The notes under the pieces are model-generated. The model ran no database searches, was not told the origin of the DNA, and was given only the letters and a program-made list of their open reading frames with translations. Of a DNA stretch of 64,000 nt, positions 11,721 to 22,989 are shown piece by piece (position 1 is the first letter of the stretch; each line of letters begins with the position of its first letter). Position numbers and translations under genes: made by a program. Where the stretch lies: assembly GCA_009617715.1 (NCBI GenBank), contig VTFK01000303.1:186001-250000 (forward strand), in the 5' to 3' direction. This stretch comes from Plectrocnemia conspersa. Lineage: Eukaryota > Arthropoda > Insecta > Trichoptera > Polycentropodidae.

Positions 11721-12535
11721 TTCTGGTTAAAAAAATTCTGATAAAAAATAGCAGGAAGAAAATTTTGAGGATCGCTGATTTAATGCATATATGTGTTGCT
11801 AAATTGAGTTTTTGCTCATATTGCACCAGCCATTAATTTAATACAGTGGAAATATTTTTTAGCATAAATAATTTAATGAGGTCGAGCGCCACTGAAGGAT
11901 AGCCAATATTAAAGTTACGTCAGCGAATATTTATTGGTTGCATTAACAATTTATATAATAACTTTCCAAACGCATTCTAAAGGTCGTTAATGCATAAAGG
12001 TATATCACAATAGTGGTTTTTACTCTCGTGCGACGCATTGTCTATTACATATTTTATGTATAAAAACTATAAAGTCTTTTTGGCCATTACAAGCATGCTA
12101 ATAGGGAGTCTGTTACGTTACGCAATTGTGTTATTTAATAATATTTTCTTGTTAGTTAGACTTTTTTGTCCAAACGAGTTGTAACTTCCTTTTCTTACGC
12201 TTGAAAGTGTCGTTTAAATAACCTTGTCATTAACTGCACAACTGGGTGGTCCCTGATTTTTATTTATTTTTCCTTGCAAGCTGCTTTAATACCTAATTTG
12301 CATTATTTTCGCAATTTATATTAAGACACTGTTCAATCGCTTAATGTGACAAAAATTCGTTTATGAATGCATCTTTTAAAAAATAGATTCTTTTATTTGT
12401 AAAGAATTTCAAAATTATATTTCTGTAAAAAATAATCTTTTATTCGCTATTTATCTATAAACAATTTTTAGAATTTTAAATCTTATGAACCTAAAAAGCA
12501 ACATAAAAAACTAATGCTTATTTCAACCAATAACG
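11720..12535. other. AT-rich stretch, no gene seen
   Basis: No gene, repeat or structured element could be supported. Moderately mixed sequence near 11880-12260, AT-rich afterwards. Confidence 0.5.
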
Positions 12536-12539
12536 GTTA

Positions 12540-13260
12540 CTGCGAAATCAGCTCATTCATATGTATATGTGATACACCAATTACACACACTTGCATATGA
12601 TGACGCAGGGAATAATCGCTAACGAATAGTCGTTATTTTTTTTCGGATAACAGGGTTGATGTCGAATTTCACAGAATCAGTACTAATCAGCGGCGGCACG
12701 TGTTTGTCGCATGCAACTGCAGATTACACCGCCACGGTCTAAAACGTTAATTAAACGGACATGATCTTCGTTCAATCCGGCTGATCGCATCCAAAGTCGA
12801 TATAACAAGTAAAATGAGATTGGAGACGAGGGAGCAACGCACACATATATAATATTTCACACAAGTAATTGGTACTTAGACATTACTTATTTATAATCCC
12901 GGGCGCCGACAATAAAAAAAATTTCATCGACATCTGACCAGAAAAGTGGGTTTTCGGTTTTATTACCGTATAAATATGAGAATGCAATCTTGTGCGGGAA
13001 ACATAACACACATAAAAGCGATATAAAATTTTATATTAGTCAATGTAAAGATGGCGACTGGGCTTACAGTGGTGTGCCCAGTACTGCCCTGCCTAGGACA
13101 TTACTGCTCCTAGCGATGAGAGTTTATATCAACATTCTGGTAATAACTCGGAAGAACGTCATACAGTTTCGATTAGGAACCATTGAACTGGGTGCACCAT
13201 ATCCGGCCCAAGTTGAATCGAACCGCGTATACTAGTAATAGGGGAGAGTTAGGCAATAAG
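12540..13260. other. GC-richer island, candidate regulatory DNA
   Basis: Around 0.7 kb of complex sequence. Notable pieces are CAGCGGCGGCACGTGTTTG near 12689 with a perfect CACGTG E-box, CATGCAACTGCAGATTACAC near 12710, AACGTTAATTAAACGG near 12743 and CCCGGGCGCCGAC near 12898. An 81-codon frame (12990-13235) has no family match. The mix of an E-box and homeodomain cores is typical of enhancers, but such sites are also expected by chance. Confidence 0.33.
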
Positions 13261-13449
13261 GGTAATAAATAGGATAATGATTTTTTTTTGTATATGCTCA
13301 ATAAGTTCAACATCATTTACATGTGTGTTTATATTATGATTAATTCAGCAATAAAATGAATATAATAAAGAAAATCAAATTACACTTTACTTATTTTTAT
13401 TAAATATAATATGTACATATCAACATGTCAATGACTAATTCATAAAAAA

Positions 13450-13476
13450 AAACATGAGTTCGAATCCATATGGGCT
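13450..13476 (+). repeat. tRNA-B-box-like sequence, possible SINE remnant
   Basis: GAGTTCGAATCCATATGG (13456-13473) matches the Pol III B-box consensus (GTTCRANNC). It shares with 30925-30943 the extension ATATGG, which is not part of the B box. That shared extension suggests a tRNA-derived SINE family and not chance tRNA-like sites. No A box or tRNA cloverleaf could be found upstream. Confidence 0.3.
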
Positions 13477-13479
13477 CTA

Positions 13480-14378
13480 CAGTTTTTCAATTTTTATCTT
13501 GTCTGGGAGAGTGGGATTGTTGAATAATATGTAATTAAAATTTTGATCGAATGTTACAGAATAAGTTTTATATGCTGTTCCCGATATCGTGATTAATAAC
13601 TAAAATAATAACAATCTAGTTCGTTCACAGTTACATCTATTGATTTCAAAATAGTATATAATTAAATAATAAATATCACTGACATACAGACTTTGATTTC
13701 AGTCTGGTGTCTCACTACTGAAAAATAGTTATTGATTGTGTTGTGCACCTGTCAAGCTGCAAATAAATAAATTAAAATTTAATCCAAATAACATTAGAAT
13801 ATTTTACTTATGTATTAATATTGTTCATATCCACATGTTTTATAAAAAATAATAGGATATTTATGAATATAGAACTAAGTAATAGATATATAAGTATTCG
13901 TTTTTCTCAAAATGTTATTAACGGCAGCTTAGAGTTCCAAGACAACAGATTTGAAAATAGTGGCATGTTTTCCAATTACCCCATTTTCCCCCTATATAAA
14001 ATTTTCGTCCATGTCTTCGACATACTAGTCGTTTGACATAATTTGTTCTGAAATCATAACCATCGACTACATTCTGCGTGAGAACTACTAAACTACAAGC
14101 ACGTATTTATTCATGAGACATTTCTAATAAATACTTAATTTAATATGTATTTCCTAAATCGAATATTATTAGTTATTATTTATAATTAGAATTCTAATTA
14201 TTATTCATCAAAATATGGTACGTTTATAATTTTAATATAATCGACTTAAGAATTTTAACGGTCAATTTATGAGTCATAATTATTTGCATAGGTTGAATTA
14301 TTAAGTGGTGGAAGTATGGGAGGTTTTGCGTTGTGTGTTGAGTGTGCTATTTTTACCTCTATTCATATTCCTCCAGAA
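13480..14378. other. AT-rich stretch, no gene seen
   Basis: AT-rich throughout. Short open frames such as 13821-14036 have a low-complexity composition. Nothing else supported. Confidence 0.5.
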
Positions 14379-14560
14379 CAGAGGTCGGCAAAGTCATGGA
14401 ACAAAAGAGCCAAATATGAATAGCACAACAATTTTTTTGGGAGCCTTAAATATATATTTTTTTAAAACGATTTATTTTAATAATTTAAATAAATGTTATA
14501 ATTGTATATTTATTGTGTGCAGAAAATATTATAAATAAAACTAATGTATTTTTGATTTTT
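14379..14560 (+). mobile_element. hAT-like terminal sequence, solo end
   Basis: CAGAGGTCGGCAAAGTCATG at 14379, continuing with a GAGCCAAA motif, resembles the CAG-starting termini of hAT elements of the CAGRGGTCGGCAAA type. I could not find a matching inverted end or an 8-bp target duplication within the next kilobase, so this is a degraded or solo end. The sequence after it turns AT-rich. Confidence 0.35.
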
Positions 14561-14612
14561 CATAATTAAATTTACAGAATATGAATTATATACACCTTGC
14601 ATTTCTTTGGAC

Positions 14613-14653
14613 ATTTTCTGTTTTTGGTAACTTATTTTCTGTTTTTGGTAACT
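14613..14653 (+). repeat. 20-bp perfect tandem duplication
   Basis: ATTTTCTGTTTTTGGTAACT occurs exactly at 14613-14632 and again at 14634-14653, a period of 21 bases. It produces the repeated peptide FLFLVT in a 65-codon open frame. The frame itself is probably chance. Confidence 0.8.
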
Positions 14654-14689
14654 CAAACTACTGTTTTTATGGTTTGTTTTGTTGGTTGT

Positions 14690-15010
14690 TTCTTCTCCCG
14701 CTGGCTTTGTTCAGGTGGATATCAAAGTTGTAGCCAAATTGGAGAGATTGTAGAAGTAAATCTACGATTTTGTAACGTCCTCTCACAAGGTTGACGCTAA
14801 ACTGCCTGCGTCAACATCAGAAATAGGCAGTTCTTAGTTCAGCATCGACCTCGAAGCCAGAATTGTCTATTAGCATCAACGTAGCAACACGTTATCAGCT
14901 CAAATGTCTCACTCTGAATTTTGTGTATATAGCTGTTTATGTATTTTAAGCTGATTCTTGGGTCGGTCGACAAGTAAAGTCCGAATATCCCTGGATAAGC
15001 CGGCAGACAA
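14690..15010. other. GC-richer island
   Basis: Mixed sequence with CTCCCGCTGGC, CTGCCTGCGTCAACATC and GCCGGCAGACAACAAGGCG. No open frame with recognisable similarity. Candidate conserved element only on composition. Confidence 0.25.
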
Positions 15011-15955
15011 CAAGGCGTGGTGGTTCATAGAAAAACTATCGTATGTTAAATGTTAATGTTGGATTATGAATTATTGGATGAGCTTTATATATTGATATTC
15101 TTTATGCCATGACTTTTGATGTTGTTTGTTATATAGTAACACATCTTTATTTTGACACCCTGATGATGAAAATTCAAGATAAACAATTTTTCGAGTCAAA
15201 AACTTGCAAAATAATTGTTATTATTCCTGACAAAACTGCTGAATCCTAGCTATACGTCATCAATTATTTATTTTCCGGCTGCGATAATACAATCTATGAA
15301 ATTATTAAAAGCTACTTATAATAATTCAAAAACGAAATAGTCCAATCAGTATTCCCCACATAGATTTACCTACATGATGGAGAGAACGGCTTTTTCTATA
15401 AATAATTATAACTTTTTGTTTTTTCGAAACGATTTTCTAATTCAAAAAGACGTATTTCTACATTATTTGACATCCAAAAACGTACTTGCTTGAAAGCGTT
15501 GATTGCAAAGGAAAGGAAATTTTAGCGTCATATCGCTAGTTCATTATTATTTTTTGACAGTAAGCTTAAATACTTTTGCTTTTATTCACGTTCGTAATAA
15601 ATAAGATACTATGATTTGCTTTATTGTTTTTATTTTTTGAACAATATTTTTTAAGCATTAAAAATATTAGATCTTATATTTTCAACAAGCTAAATTTATT
15701 TTGTTTATAGTATGTTTGAGTTAAATTTACTTGAAATGAATTAAAATATTGTGTCTTTGTTTTATTGCTCTTAATATTAATAAATTTTCAATCAGGATTC
15801 GTCAAGTCAAACTTTATTCTATAGTCGGTGATTGTGTGATTTTATAATTAATAAAATATGCACAAAATTTTAGAAGCAAAAAGTTATCATTCTATAGAAT
15901 CAGATTGTCTTTGACGTCATAGGATTGTATATATATATATTATTTTTTGATGATA
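15010..15955. other. AT-rich stretch, no gene seen
   Basis: AT-rich with a short TA run near 15930. No gene or shared repeat detected. Confidence 0.5.
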
Positions 15956-15959
15956 TTTT

Positions 15960-16700
15960 AGACAAGTGATCGTCGCAACGTGATTAAAAATTACCTCAGA
16001 TTTACCCTAGATATGCACGAACGCAATAGTTCAACCCCTCAAATTGCTTTGTTTTCCCTCATTAATTAGGCAATTAAGGCAAATGGAAACGCGTGTGACT
16101 TCCGCGACCATTTTCACTCCGCAAGGGAAAAACTTGAACATCGCTGGGCGCTAGCGTGACACGGTGGTATTGAAAGTGATAAGCGGTTATTAAAAAATGA
16201 GGGGGCGGCCTTTTATTGTTATTATATATGTGCATATTTAATTTGTGGGGTGGGCCCATTAGGAAAATCCATTGTCGGCCAATCTGAGGGAAATTATAAG
16301 CGTGCCTCATTGCTTGAGATAACACAAATAAGGGCAAGCTCAAATATAATCAAGCCGCGAGATAATAATCGCGCGGTGAATTTATGGCCACCCTGGGACC
16401 CCTGGAATATATTCTAATATAAAAGTTACACTTTCAGACCTCCGTCGCCGAGGGACTACCGCGCAAATATTGGGCCAAATGGCAAATATCGACGCCATTG
16501 TCGGCGACGATTTACAAATTGCTTTTTTGTGTACAGAAATAGGCTTTATTTGTTTTTTTTGGTTTCGCGTGAGAAACAATAGCGGCAAAAGTGCCAAGAT
16601 GTGTCGCATTTTCATTACGACACTCGATAGCTTTATATTGATATTAAGCACACGTAGAGAGCATTCACGCATCTGTAGATAAATACAGACTATCGAATAA
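15960..16700. other. GC-richer island with homeodomain-type cores, candidate enhancer
   Basis: The stretch carries CATTAATTAGGCAATTAAGG at 16060-16079 (two overlapping homeodomain cores), TTTTATTGTTATTA near 16211 (posterior-Hox-like TTTATTG), TGATAAGC (GATA-type) near 16178 and a TGTGGGG box near 16243 (Runt-like). The longest open frame of the window (16382-16792 minus, 136 codons) begins here. Its product has no domain I recognise and it overlaps a plus-strand open frame at 16470-16682. The strongest regulatory candidate by eye, but motif content alone proves nothing. Confidence 0.38.
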
Positions 16701-16759
16701 CATAGACGTGTGACGAGGTCCAAAAGTACCACTCCATTACATTGGACAAATGCGTATAT

Positions 16760-16797
16760 CTCGGTAGCACTTATTTTTTGACTCGGTAGCACTTATT
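16760..16797 (+). repeat. 16-bp perfect direct duplication
   Basis: CTCGGTAGCACTTATT occurs at 16760-16775 and again at 16782-16797, separated by TTTTGA. This looks like a small replication-slippage or repair duplication. It lies at the upstream end of the 136-codon minus-strand frame and does not help that frame look real. Confidence 0.85.
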
Positions 16798-16799
16798 CA

Positions 16800-17335
16800 C
16801 GATGGTTGGGTTCTTATGTTCCAAAATAAAGTATTTTATATAGTTTAGTTCCAGCATACAGATAAAAATTAAAGGCTTGAAAAACACTAGCTTGGAACAA
16901 AATAAAAATGCAATATGATACACAACATTATATTTATATAACCAGAATTTTTATTTTTTATCTGTAAAATAATTTAAAAATCATAAGTTTAGTTTAAACA
17001 GAATTTAAATTTGTATGTTTACTTATACTGGATATTATTCTCACTAGAATTGTAATCAACGAAAATAAGTAAAAGTAATATAAATTAAGTAAATGTTTTT
17101 TATATATATCTTATGTATCAACTAGTTACCTAAAATTTATTTGGAATGTAATAAAAGGAAACAGTCTATAAAAACCTTGAATTTTCTAGCATTATTTTTA
17201 GAATTGGATTCTGTTCCATAAATAGTCATATCAAAATACCCATATAGTATTTTTTATTCTAGCGTCTACACCAACGCCTTTTCACTGTGTATGATTATTT
17301 TTCATATAAATGATTCAGAGGATTCAAACAGCGTC
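16800..17335. other. AT-rich stretch, no gene seen
   Basis: AT-rich. No gene or repeat could be supported. Confidence 0.5.
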
Positions 17336-17339
17336 ACAT

Positions 17340-17800
17340 TCTCATCGAACATTTATCCTATCCCTTTACGTGTGTCATAAGTCCATTGTGTTGTACATAC
17401 TCTTTGAGTCGCTTTGCATACAAGTCTTAGTATGTATAGAAACCCTTTCAATCCATTAGGCAAGATCAGCGTTAGCATTCCACGGTCAATTGTGTTTGCT
17501 TTGAGCTGAACTGCGTTCACGTGAACTCTCCCATAATGTAAAAAGTGCACAAATCGAAATCCTTTATGCAGCAGCAGCAGCAGTAGCTCCAAACATGATG
17601 TGATCCCTTTTGATCGGCGCCAGCAGTAAACAAATCAAAGAATATCCCTTTGGCGGTGCTCTATTGATATGTGCAAAAGACGTTCCGAAACAAGTTAGCG
17701 TGGGTTGGTTCCGAAGAATTTTTTTTATAATTTTAGCGATTGCAACCCCTCTTTTTGAAGAAAATTGCAATTGAGCTCACGGTTCATCTTAGAAATGTTT
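17340..17800. other. GC-richer island with a short CAG-type run
   Basis: Moderately GC-rich sequence. GCAGCAGCAGCAGCAG at about 17570 is a short trinucleotide run, read as a leucine or alanine stretch by overlapping minus-strand open frames (17353-17592 and 17564-17770). Neither product resembles a known protein. Candidate non-coding element. Confidence 0.3.
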
Positions 17801-18203
17801 TCTGAGGAGTATCGTGAATAGTTAGAGTAAAAAGGTATTAGGTTGATTGATGCTTTTCCTATAATAATATATTATGGATGATTGGTGCATTGGGGAATGT
17901 ATAAGATGCGGAGCTCTAGATTTTATCTCTTTTAAAGCTAAGAAATATGTTGAAAAGAACATTATTACATAATAATAGCATATTAAAGTAACGTATTTTA
18001 TATTAAACTTTGCATGCATCAACAATGGGAAAAATAAAATTTATTCATTATTCACCATATGCCCTAAGTAGGGATTTGAATTTTAATAATTGCTAAAACA
18101 ATGCTAAAAAAAGGATTTGCACCAGCAAATACATTTTCTACATTTAATAAGTTATTTTAGTTATGTAGGTAGTTAAAGTTTTAAGATAATTCTGCTTAAC
18201 AGC

Positions 18204-18440
18204 TTATCGACCGGTATTTATTTGCCGAACTTTGCTTGGTGGCCGGGCGATCTCACGGAAAAATGGCTAACAATTATCTTTTTCAGTAAATTCCCTATAA
18301 CTTGTAAACCAATTAAGATATTGTATTCAAATTTAATATGTAGCTTCCTTATGATTTTTCGCATAAATATCTGTCAAGTACGTCATTTAACCAGTGTTTC
18401 TAAACCTGTGGGTCCAATTTGTTTGAAATAATAGTTTCGA
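18204..18440 (+). repeat. Direct repeat S, copy 1
   Basis: Shared with 19139-19360, about 935 bp downstream in the same orientation. Matching pieces in order: TTTGCCGAACTTTGCTTGGT, the GGGCGAT/GGGAGAT box, AGTAAATTCCCTATAA, GTAGCTTCCTTATGATTTTT, GCATAAATAT, TACGTCATTTAAC and CAGTGTTTCTAAACCTGTGG. The last piece, CAGTGTTTCTAAACCTGTGG, resembles hAT termini of the CAGTGKTTCTMAACCTGTGG type, so the unit may end at, or include, a hAT-like end. An overlapping 69-codon frame (18222-18431) is not preserved in copy 2. Confidence 0.6.
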
Positions 18441-18444
18441 AAAC

Positions 18445-19138
18445 AAACTTATATCATTGGCAAACATCTTACAAATACAAAGTAAGTGGGACTCTTCAAT
18501 AGATTAGTATTAATTACCTGATTTTTTATCACTTTTTATATTTAAAAATAAAAATTTTGATTTGTTATTTCTGGGCCACCATGTCTGACCATTTGTATGC
18601 CCATACTCACGAAATGAATTTACGGTACACTTCACTAAAAATATTTTGCTTATTGCACTTAAATAAATTAAAAGTAACATGTATGCTTTCAATATATTTT
18701 ATATTCATCATTTTCATTCTTTCCATAATAATAATTTAGTATTATATAGGTGATATAAACAAAAAACCAAACATAAATTCTCAGAACAGCTTCTTTCTAA
18801 TTATATTGTATGCTTTGAGCGAAGGCCAACACCCATTTCTAAAAGGTTCATTATTGACAATTTACTACCTGCACTTGCGATAGATAGATTGGCTCTAATC
18901 TTAGGAAAGATATTTTCTACTTAATTTTGTATTGGTTATTTACATGAAACACAAGTTAGATCAGCCCACAATATTCGCATACACTACAAGGTGTTTAGCA
19001 GTTCACAAAATTATTATGATAATATTTTATTTAGGAAATTATTATTAAAAAAAAATAGTTTACGATTTTATCTGATGTTATTGTTAATTTATTATTCTTA
19101 ATCTTATAACAGATCTAAGCACTATATTTTATACCAGC
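18445..19138. other. AT-rich spacer between the two S copies
   Basis: AT-rich with some mixed sequence near 18780-18980. No gene seen. Overlapping open frames on both strands near 18510-18739 are composition effects. Confidence 0.45.
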
Positions 19139-19360
19139 TTAACGCCCGGTGTTTTTTGCCGAACTTTTCTTGGTGGACGGGAGATTTCGCGGAATAATAG
19201 CAAAAAATCACCCTTTTTAGTAAATTCCCTATAAACCAAATAATATATTTTATCGAATTTTAATTTGTAGCTTCCTTATGATTTTTTGCATAAATATATT
19301 GTAATTACGTCATTTAACTAGTGTTTCTAAATCTGTGGGCCGCATAATTAAGTGATATAA
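19139..19360 (+). repeat. Direct repeat S, copy 2
   Basis: Second copy of the unit at 18204. It starts just after TTAACGCCCGG, keeps TTTGCCGAACTTTTCTTGGT, AGTAAATTCCCTATAA, GTAGCTTCCTTATGATTTTT, TACGTCATTTAAC and TAGTGTTTCTAAATCTGTGG, and has several small deletions relative to copy 1. Divergence is moderate. It could be a transposon present twice or a local segmental duplication. Confidence 0.6.
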
Positions 19361-19523
19361 CGAAAAAAAACTTGTTTACAAATATAATATTAAATATTTA
19401 CTATAAATTACAATCAATGTTATTCTAAAAGGGTAAATCGCCACTACCTGTCCCGTCTTATCAGCTTACCTTGTGCATACCTTTTAAGAATTCATCTATT
19501 AGAATATATGACACTTTTTTTAT

Positions 19524-19553
19524 TGTGGAATTCCCAAATTCGGGAATTCCACA
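19524..19553. other. Perfect 12-bp hairpin with a 6-nt loop
   Basis: TGTGGAATTCCC (19524-19535), loop AAATTC, then GGGAATTCCACA (19542-19553). The arms are exact reverse complements. A T-run lies upstream and an A-run downstream, which extends the dyad imperfectly. Each arm contains a GGAATTCCC-type sequence close to the Rel/Dorsal kappaB consensus, so it could be a double binding site, a hairpin RNA or a MITE centre. Confidence 0.75.
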
Positions 19554-19719
19554 CAGATAAAAAAATGCATTTTATAATCGAAGTAATGCAGTATATTTAG
19601 TCTCCTCTAAACTATCGGTCGAAACGTATCGCGAAAATTGCTCTTCTCTCTGTGATCTTTTGTGACTGTGATTTTGATTTAAAATTTTTATTTTCAATCA
19701 CGGCAAAATAGACGAGAGA

Positions 19720-19985
19720 AATTAAACGTTTTTGGAAAATTTTTATGACGCGTTGTCCAACGCCCCCAGTGATTGTGAACATAGGGATGTGTGCGAAAGT
19801 AATTCTAATTCAAGTGTACGTGAACGTAGACCATGTGTGACAAATTTGAAGTCATCTAGTTCATTTTCTTCATAATGACAAATGTTTTTACACGTATCAC
19901 TCAGTGTAATTATGAAAATAAATGTGTTCGAAACGGTTGTACGCAGAAAATGGACGCCAAAAAATTTAGTGAGTGCAAATTATTA
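19720..19985 (+). pseudogene. Decayed coding fossil, probably transposon-derived
   Basis: From about 19733 one plus-strand frame reads FLENFYDALSNAP, then DCEHRDVCESNSNSSVRER, an acidic, serine-rich segment, before stop codons. The same frame later reads TVVRRKWTPKNLV near 19935-19975, after stops. The pattern of an acidic, serine-rich N-terminal part followed by basic residues is seen in several DNA transposases, including piggyBac-type proteins. I cannot assign it firmly. No ATG-started frame above 60 codons exists here. Confidence 0.3.
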
Positions 19986-20289
19986 TTTATTATAAATGGA
20001 TATTTTTTATAAATCGTTTATACAAAAAATTTTAGAAGCATTTAAATATACATGTTATTAATTTAATTATCACATTTTTAAGCTAATGTAGTGTTCAAAA
20101 AAAATCGTGCACTAATCAACGTTGTCAAATTTCAAAAATTTCTTTAATGATTATTTAACTATTTTTGTAAATACGCAATTCACTGTTTTTATTGTTATTA
20201 ACTAACCTTTACTATAAATTATCACTTATTATTAATGACAACAATAAATAAAAATATAATATTCTATAATGCAAAAAATATGGTCACTG

Positions 20290-20420
20290 TAAGTGGGAGC
20301 GGCTTGGAGAACCGTTACCAAACAACACACTAGCCCAAAAATATTAGAATATAACAAACTAAAATAGGCGACGACTCGTTGCATTGCGACGCAGTGGGAT
20401 AAAACGACTCTTTTTACGAA
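20290..20420. other. Small mixed-composition patch
   Basis: Contains GTGGGAGCGGCTTGG and GCGACGACTCGTTGCATTGC with a CGACGCAGTGG continuation. Isolated in AT-rich DNA. No frame or repeat assignment. Confidence 0.2.
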
Positions 20421-20552
20421 AAATTAAAGTGAAATATAATTTATTTTATATTTTATATTAGGTAGAAATAGTATACTACCATCTCGCATTATAATATAAG
20501 GGTAAACTGTATTGTATCATAGTGTATTTTTAATAAAAGAAGACGCATAATG

Positions 20553-20625
20553 CAGGACGCATGGGCGAGTCCTCGGCCGCTACAGAAGGTACTCTCAGGA
20601 CTCGTGGGTGAGTCCTCGGTCGTTA
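20553..20625 (+). repeat. Tandem GC-rich repeat, two 30-bp units at 43-bp spacing
   Basis: Unit 1 (20553-20582) and unit 2 (20596-20625) share CAGGAC, TGGG(C/T)GAGTCCTCGG and CG(C/T)TA with a few substitutions. Unit 2 contains a perfect 7-bp hairpin, AGGACTC and GAGTCCT around a 6-nt loop (20597-20616); unit 1 retains the outer 5 bp. The pair is strongly GC-rich within AT-rich flanks. Origin unknown. Confidence 0.65.
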
Positions 20626-20639
20626 AGCTGTAAAAAATG

Positions 20640-21635
20640 TAAAATAAAAAGGATTATATTTTTAAGTGCTTGTTATAACTGGTATTTATTTTAATGGAAA
20701 TTCGTATTTAGAGCTAACTTCTTTGGTATTTTTTTATTTTTAATTATGAATGCTTAATATTATTGATCTGAAAGATAACCGTTTAATCGAATGTTTAATA
20801 TAAACTTGACATCATAATTCGTTTGACCTTTAGTGAATGCTAAAAATAACATAAAAAAACATCAAAGAAAAGAATAATAATAGTGAGAATTTTATTTATC
20901 AATACAAAGCTAAAATGTTTTGAAATGAATCAAGTACAAATCACGCAAACTCAACTAAATGTTTAATCTGCTCTATAAATATTTAGATGGTGCTAAAGAT
21001 TCTAATCTGAATATTTGAATTAACGAATACCAAATATATTTTTCCATTATTTTAATTTTTAATTACACCAAAAACGTATGAACCCTAAAAAACATGTTTA
21101 TCCCCCCCTCCTTCCCGCCTATTCACACTTATCTACAGCGCAATTGTGCCCTTTTTCATTTTTTTTATCTGTTTGTTATTATTATATTATATTATAACAG
21201 CTAATAGGCGACAGAAAATAAAAATCAAAAACACTTTGTTAATGCTGTAATTACAAAAAATACTCAGTTAATATTGTGCAGCTGTGTACTTTTTAATCGC
21301 TTGTATTATATGTTTCATCTCTTTAAAATCAAATCGAATCCTGTTTAATTTAAAATCTGTGTCATGTGATTTTTTATGGAAATATTTTTAGTTTAAAAAA
21401 TATGTTCAATGATTATATGTGAATCAACACATCTGTTCATATGAATAAAGTGAACCAATTTGTATGGCTAAAATAACAATTAAATGCTGTACCAAGCATT
21501 AGTTTTCGTTCAAAATCTGGTAATTGATTGGTTTCATATTTGTTTCAACTATACAACGTAACTCTGTCTTTATCGTAACGTATCGTATTTCATTTTACCA
21601 CTGATAAATATTATCATTCTGAAATATATAATAAT
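20640..21635. other. AT-rich stretch, no gene seen
   Basis: AT-rich with a C-rich run (TCCCCCCCTCCTTCCCGCC) near 21101-21119. Nothing else supported. Confidence 0.5.
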
Positions 21636-21639
21636 AAAT

Positions 21640-22140
21640 AAAGTTTATTATTCGGACGGTTTGGTCCGCAACATTAAGCAAAGTTATGAAAATCCAATTT
21701 CCTTACTTGTAATTCTTTCACTTGCCCGATTGTATACTTGGGTAATTGATAAGCAGAAGGCGAAAATTGGATATGGAAGGGTCACGATGACCCACCGCGT
21801 GACCGGTCGTATCTGCCGGGACACACGAACCCGCGGGACCCACTTCACGACCCATTGACCAGGTCGATAACAGCCTGGGACTTCTTCACCCCCAATAAAC
21901 ACACGTACGTAAGAAGAGCGTCTCTCCTGAAGAAATGATTCGTGAAAAATTCATTCGGGGAAAATCTTCGATGCAGTATTTCACGAGGGAGAGGGGGGGA
22001 CTTGTATTTTTATTTATATAACATATTGTGTATGTATTTGTTTTTTTTTCACAACATCCGGCGCGACGAATGCGCCCGAATGTGAAATGGCGCCGAACAT
22101 TTTTTGGCGTGTTCGACACTCGTTATAACGGTTCGAGTTT
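21640..22140. other. GC-rich island, candidate regulatory DNA
   Basis: Half a kilobase of markedly higher GC, with CACCGCGTGACCGGTCG, CCCGCGGGACCCAC and CCGGCGCGACGAATGCGCCC. Open frames lie on both strands over the same bases (21661-21858 plus, 21684-21902 minus, 21886-22119 minus), as expected of a stop-poor GC-rich block. None shows a known domain. Confidence 0.38.
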
Positions 22141-22985
22141 AAAATTAAACTTGGACGTTAATTAATATATCATACCCTTTCGTGACATTTATCTTTTGAA
22201 TGAGGATATTTTTTATATAAATATTTTTTTAAATAAAAAATGCAGAAAAATAGAACAAAGCATCGAAAAAGAGTTAGGTACATATTATTTTAAACATGCA
22301 ATGCTTAGTAGTTTAAATATTGTATATATAAATTATATAAAACTAGTCAAAGATATCATTTATTTATAAATTTTATTTATTTATTTTAGGATCACTTAAA
22401 AAATATTAGAAAATACATATACATTTACAAAAATCTAAATTTAAAATTATTAAATTTAAAAAAATATATTAATATACTAATATACATACATGTTAATATA
22501 CGTACATGTTAAAACTAAATTTTAAAAGATAAAATGTTTATATTTTTTTTAAATAATAAATATCTTAAGCTGAATGAAAATTAATTAATACAATATAATT
22601 TAAATTATTTCAATTTTAATAACCTAAATAATAAAACAGTGCACTTGTGCATTTATAATTAGCAACAATATTATTGCTTATAATTTTATAAAATTTAATA
22701 TATCGATGGACACTTAAGTTTTTTTTTAATAATTGTAATTTAAAAGTTTTATATAATACAAATTTATCGGTTTTTGTCAGAAAAATAATCAGTTCATGCA
22801 AACACCTTTATCAAATAGTTGCACAAGCAATCTGGTAAATTATTTAAAAAAAAATCTGTATTACTTTCAGTACTGTTGAGTGGTCAAATTTAATTTTAAA
22901 CTATACTAAAATTTTATTTTAGCTATATGGTTTTATGTATCAGAATGGGTTAAGTCTAGTGATTCTAAAGTCTCGCCTCTTTTGT
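22140..22985. other. AT-rich stretch, no gene seen
   Basis: Very AT-rich. A short imperfect duplication, CATACATGTTAATATACG then TACATGTTAA, lies near 22485-22512. No gene. Confidence 0.5.
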
Positions 22986-22989
22986 AGTT

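Noticed and set aside
16305..16330. ATTGCTTGAGAT resembling the start of an insect microRNA (miR-137 type)
   Set aside because: Only about a dozen bases agree and no complementary arm for a precursor hairpin is present nearby.
16382..16792. Longest open frame of the window, 136 codons on minus
   Set aside because: No domain or motif I recognise, a plus-strand frame overlaps it, and its upstream end contains a 16-bp duplication. Best explained by a stop-poor GC-richer stretch.
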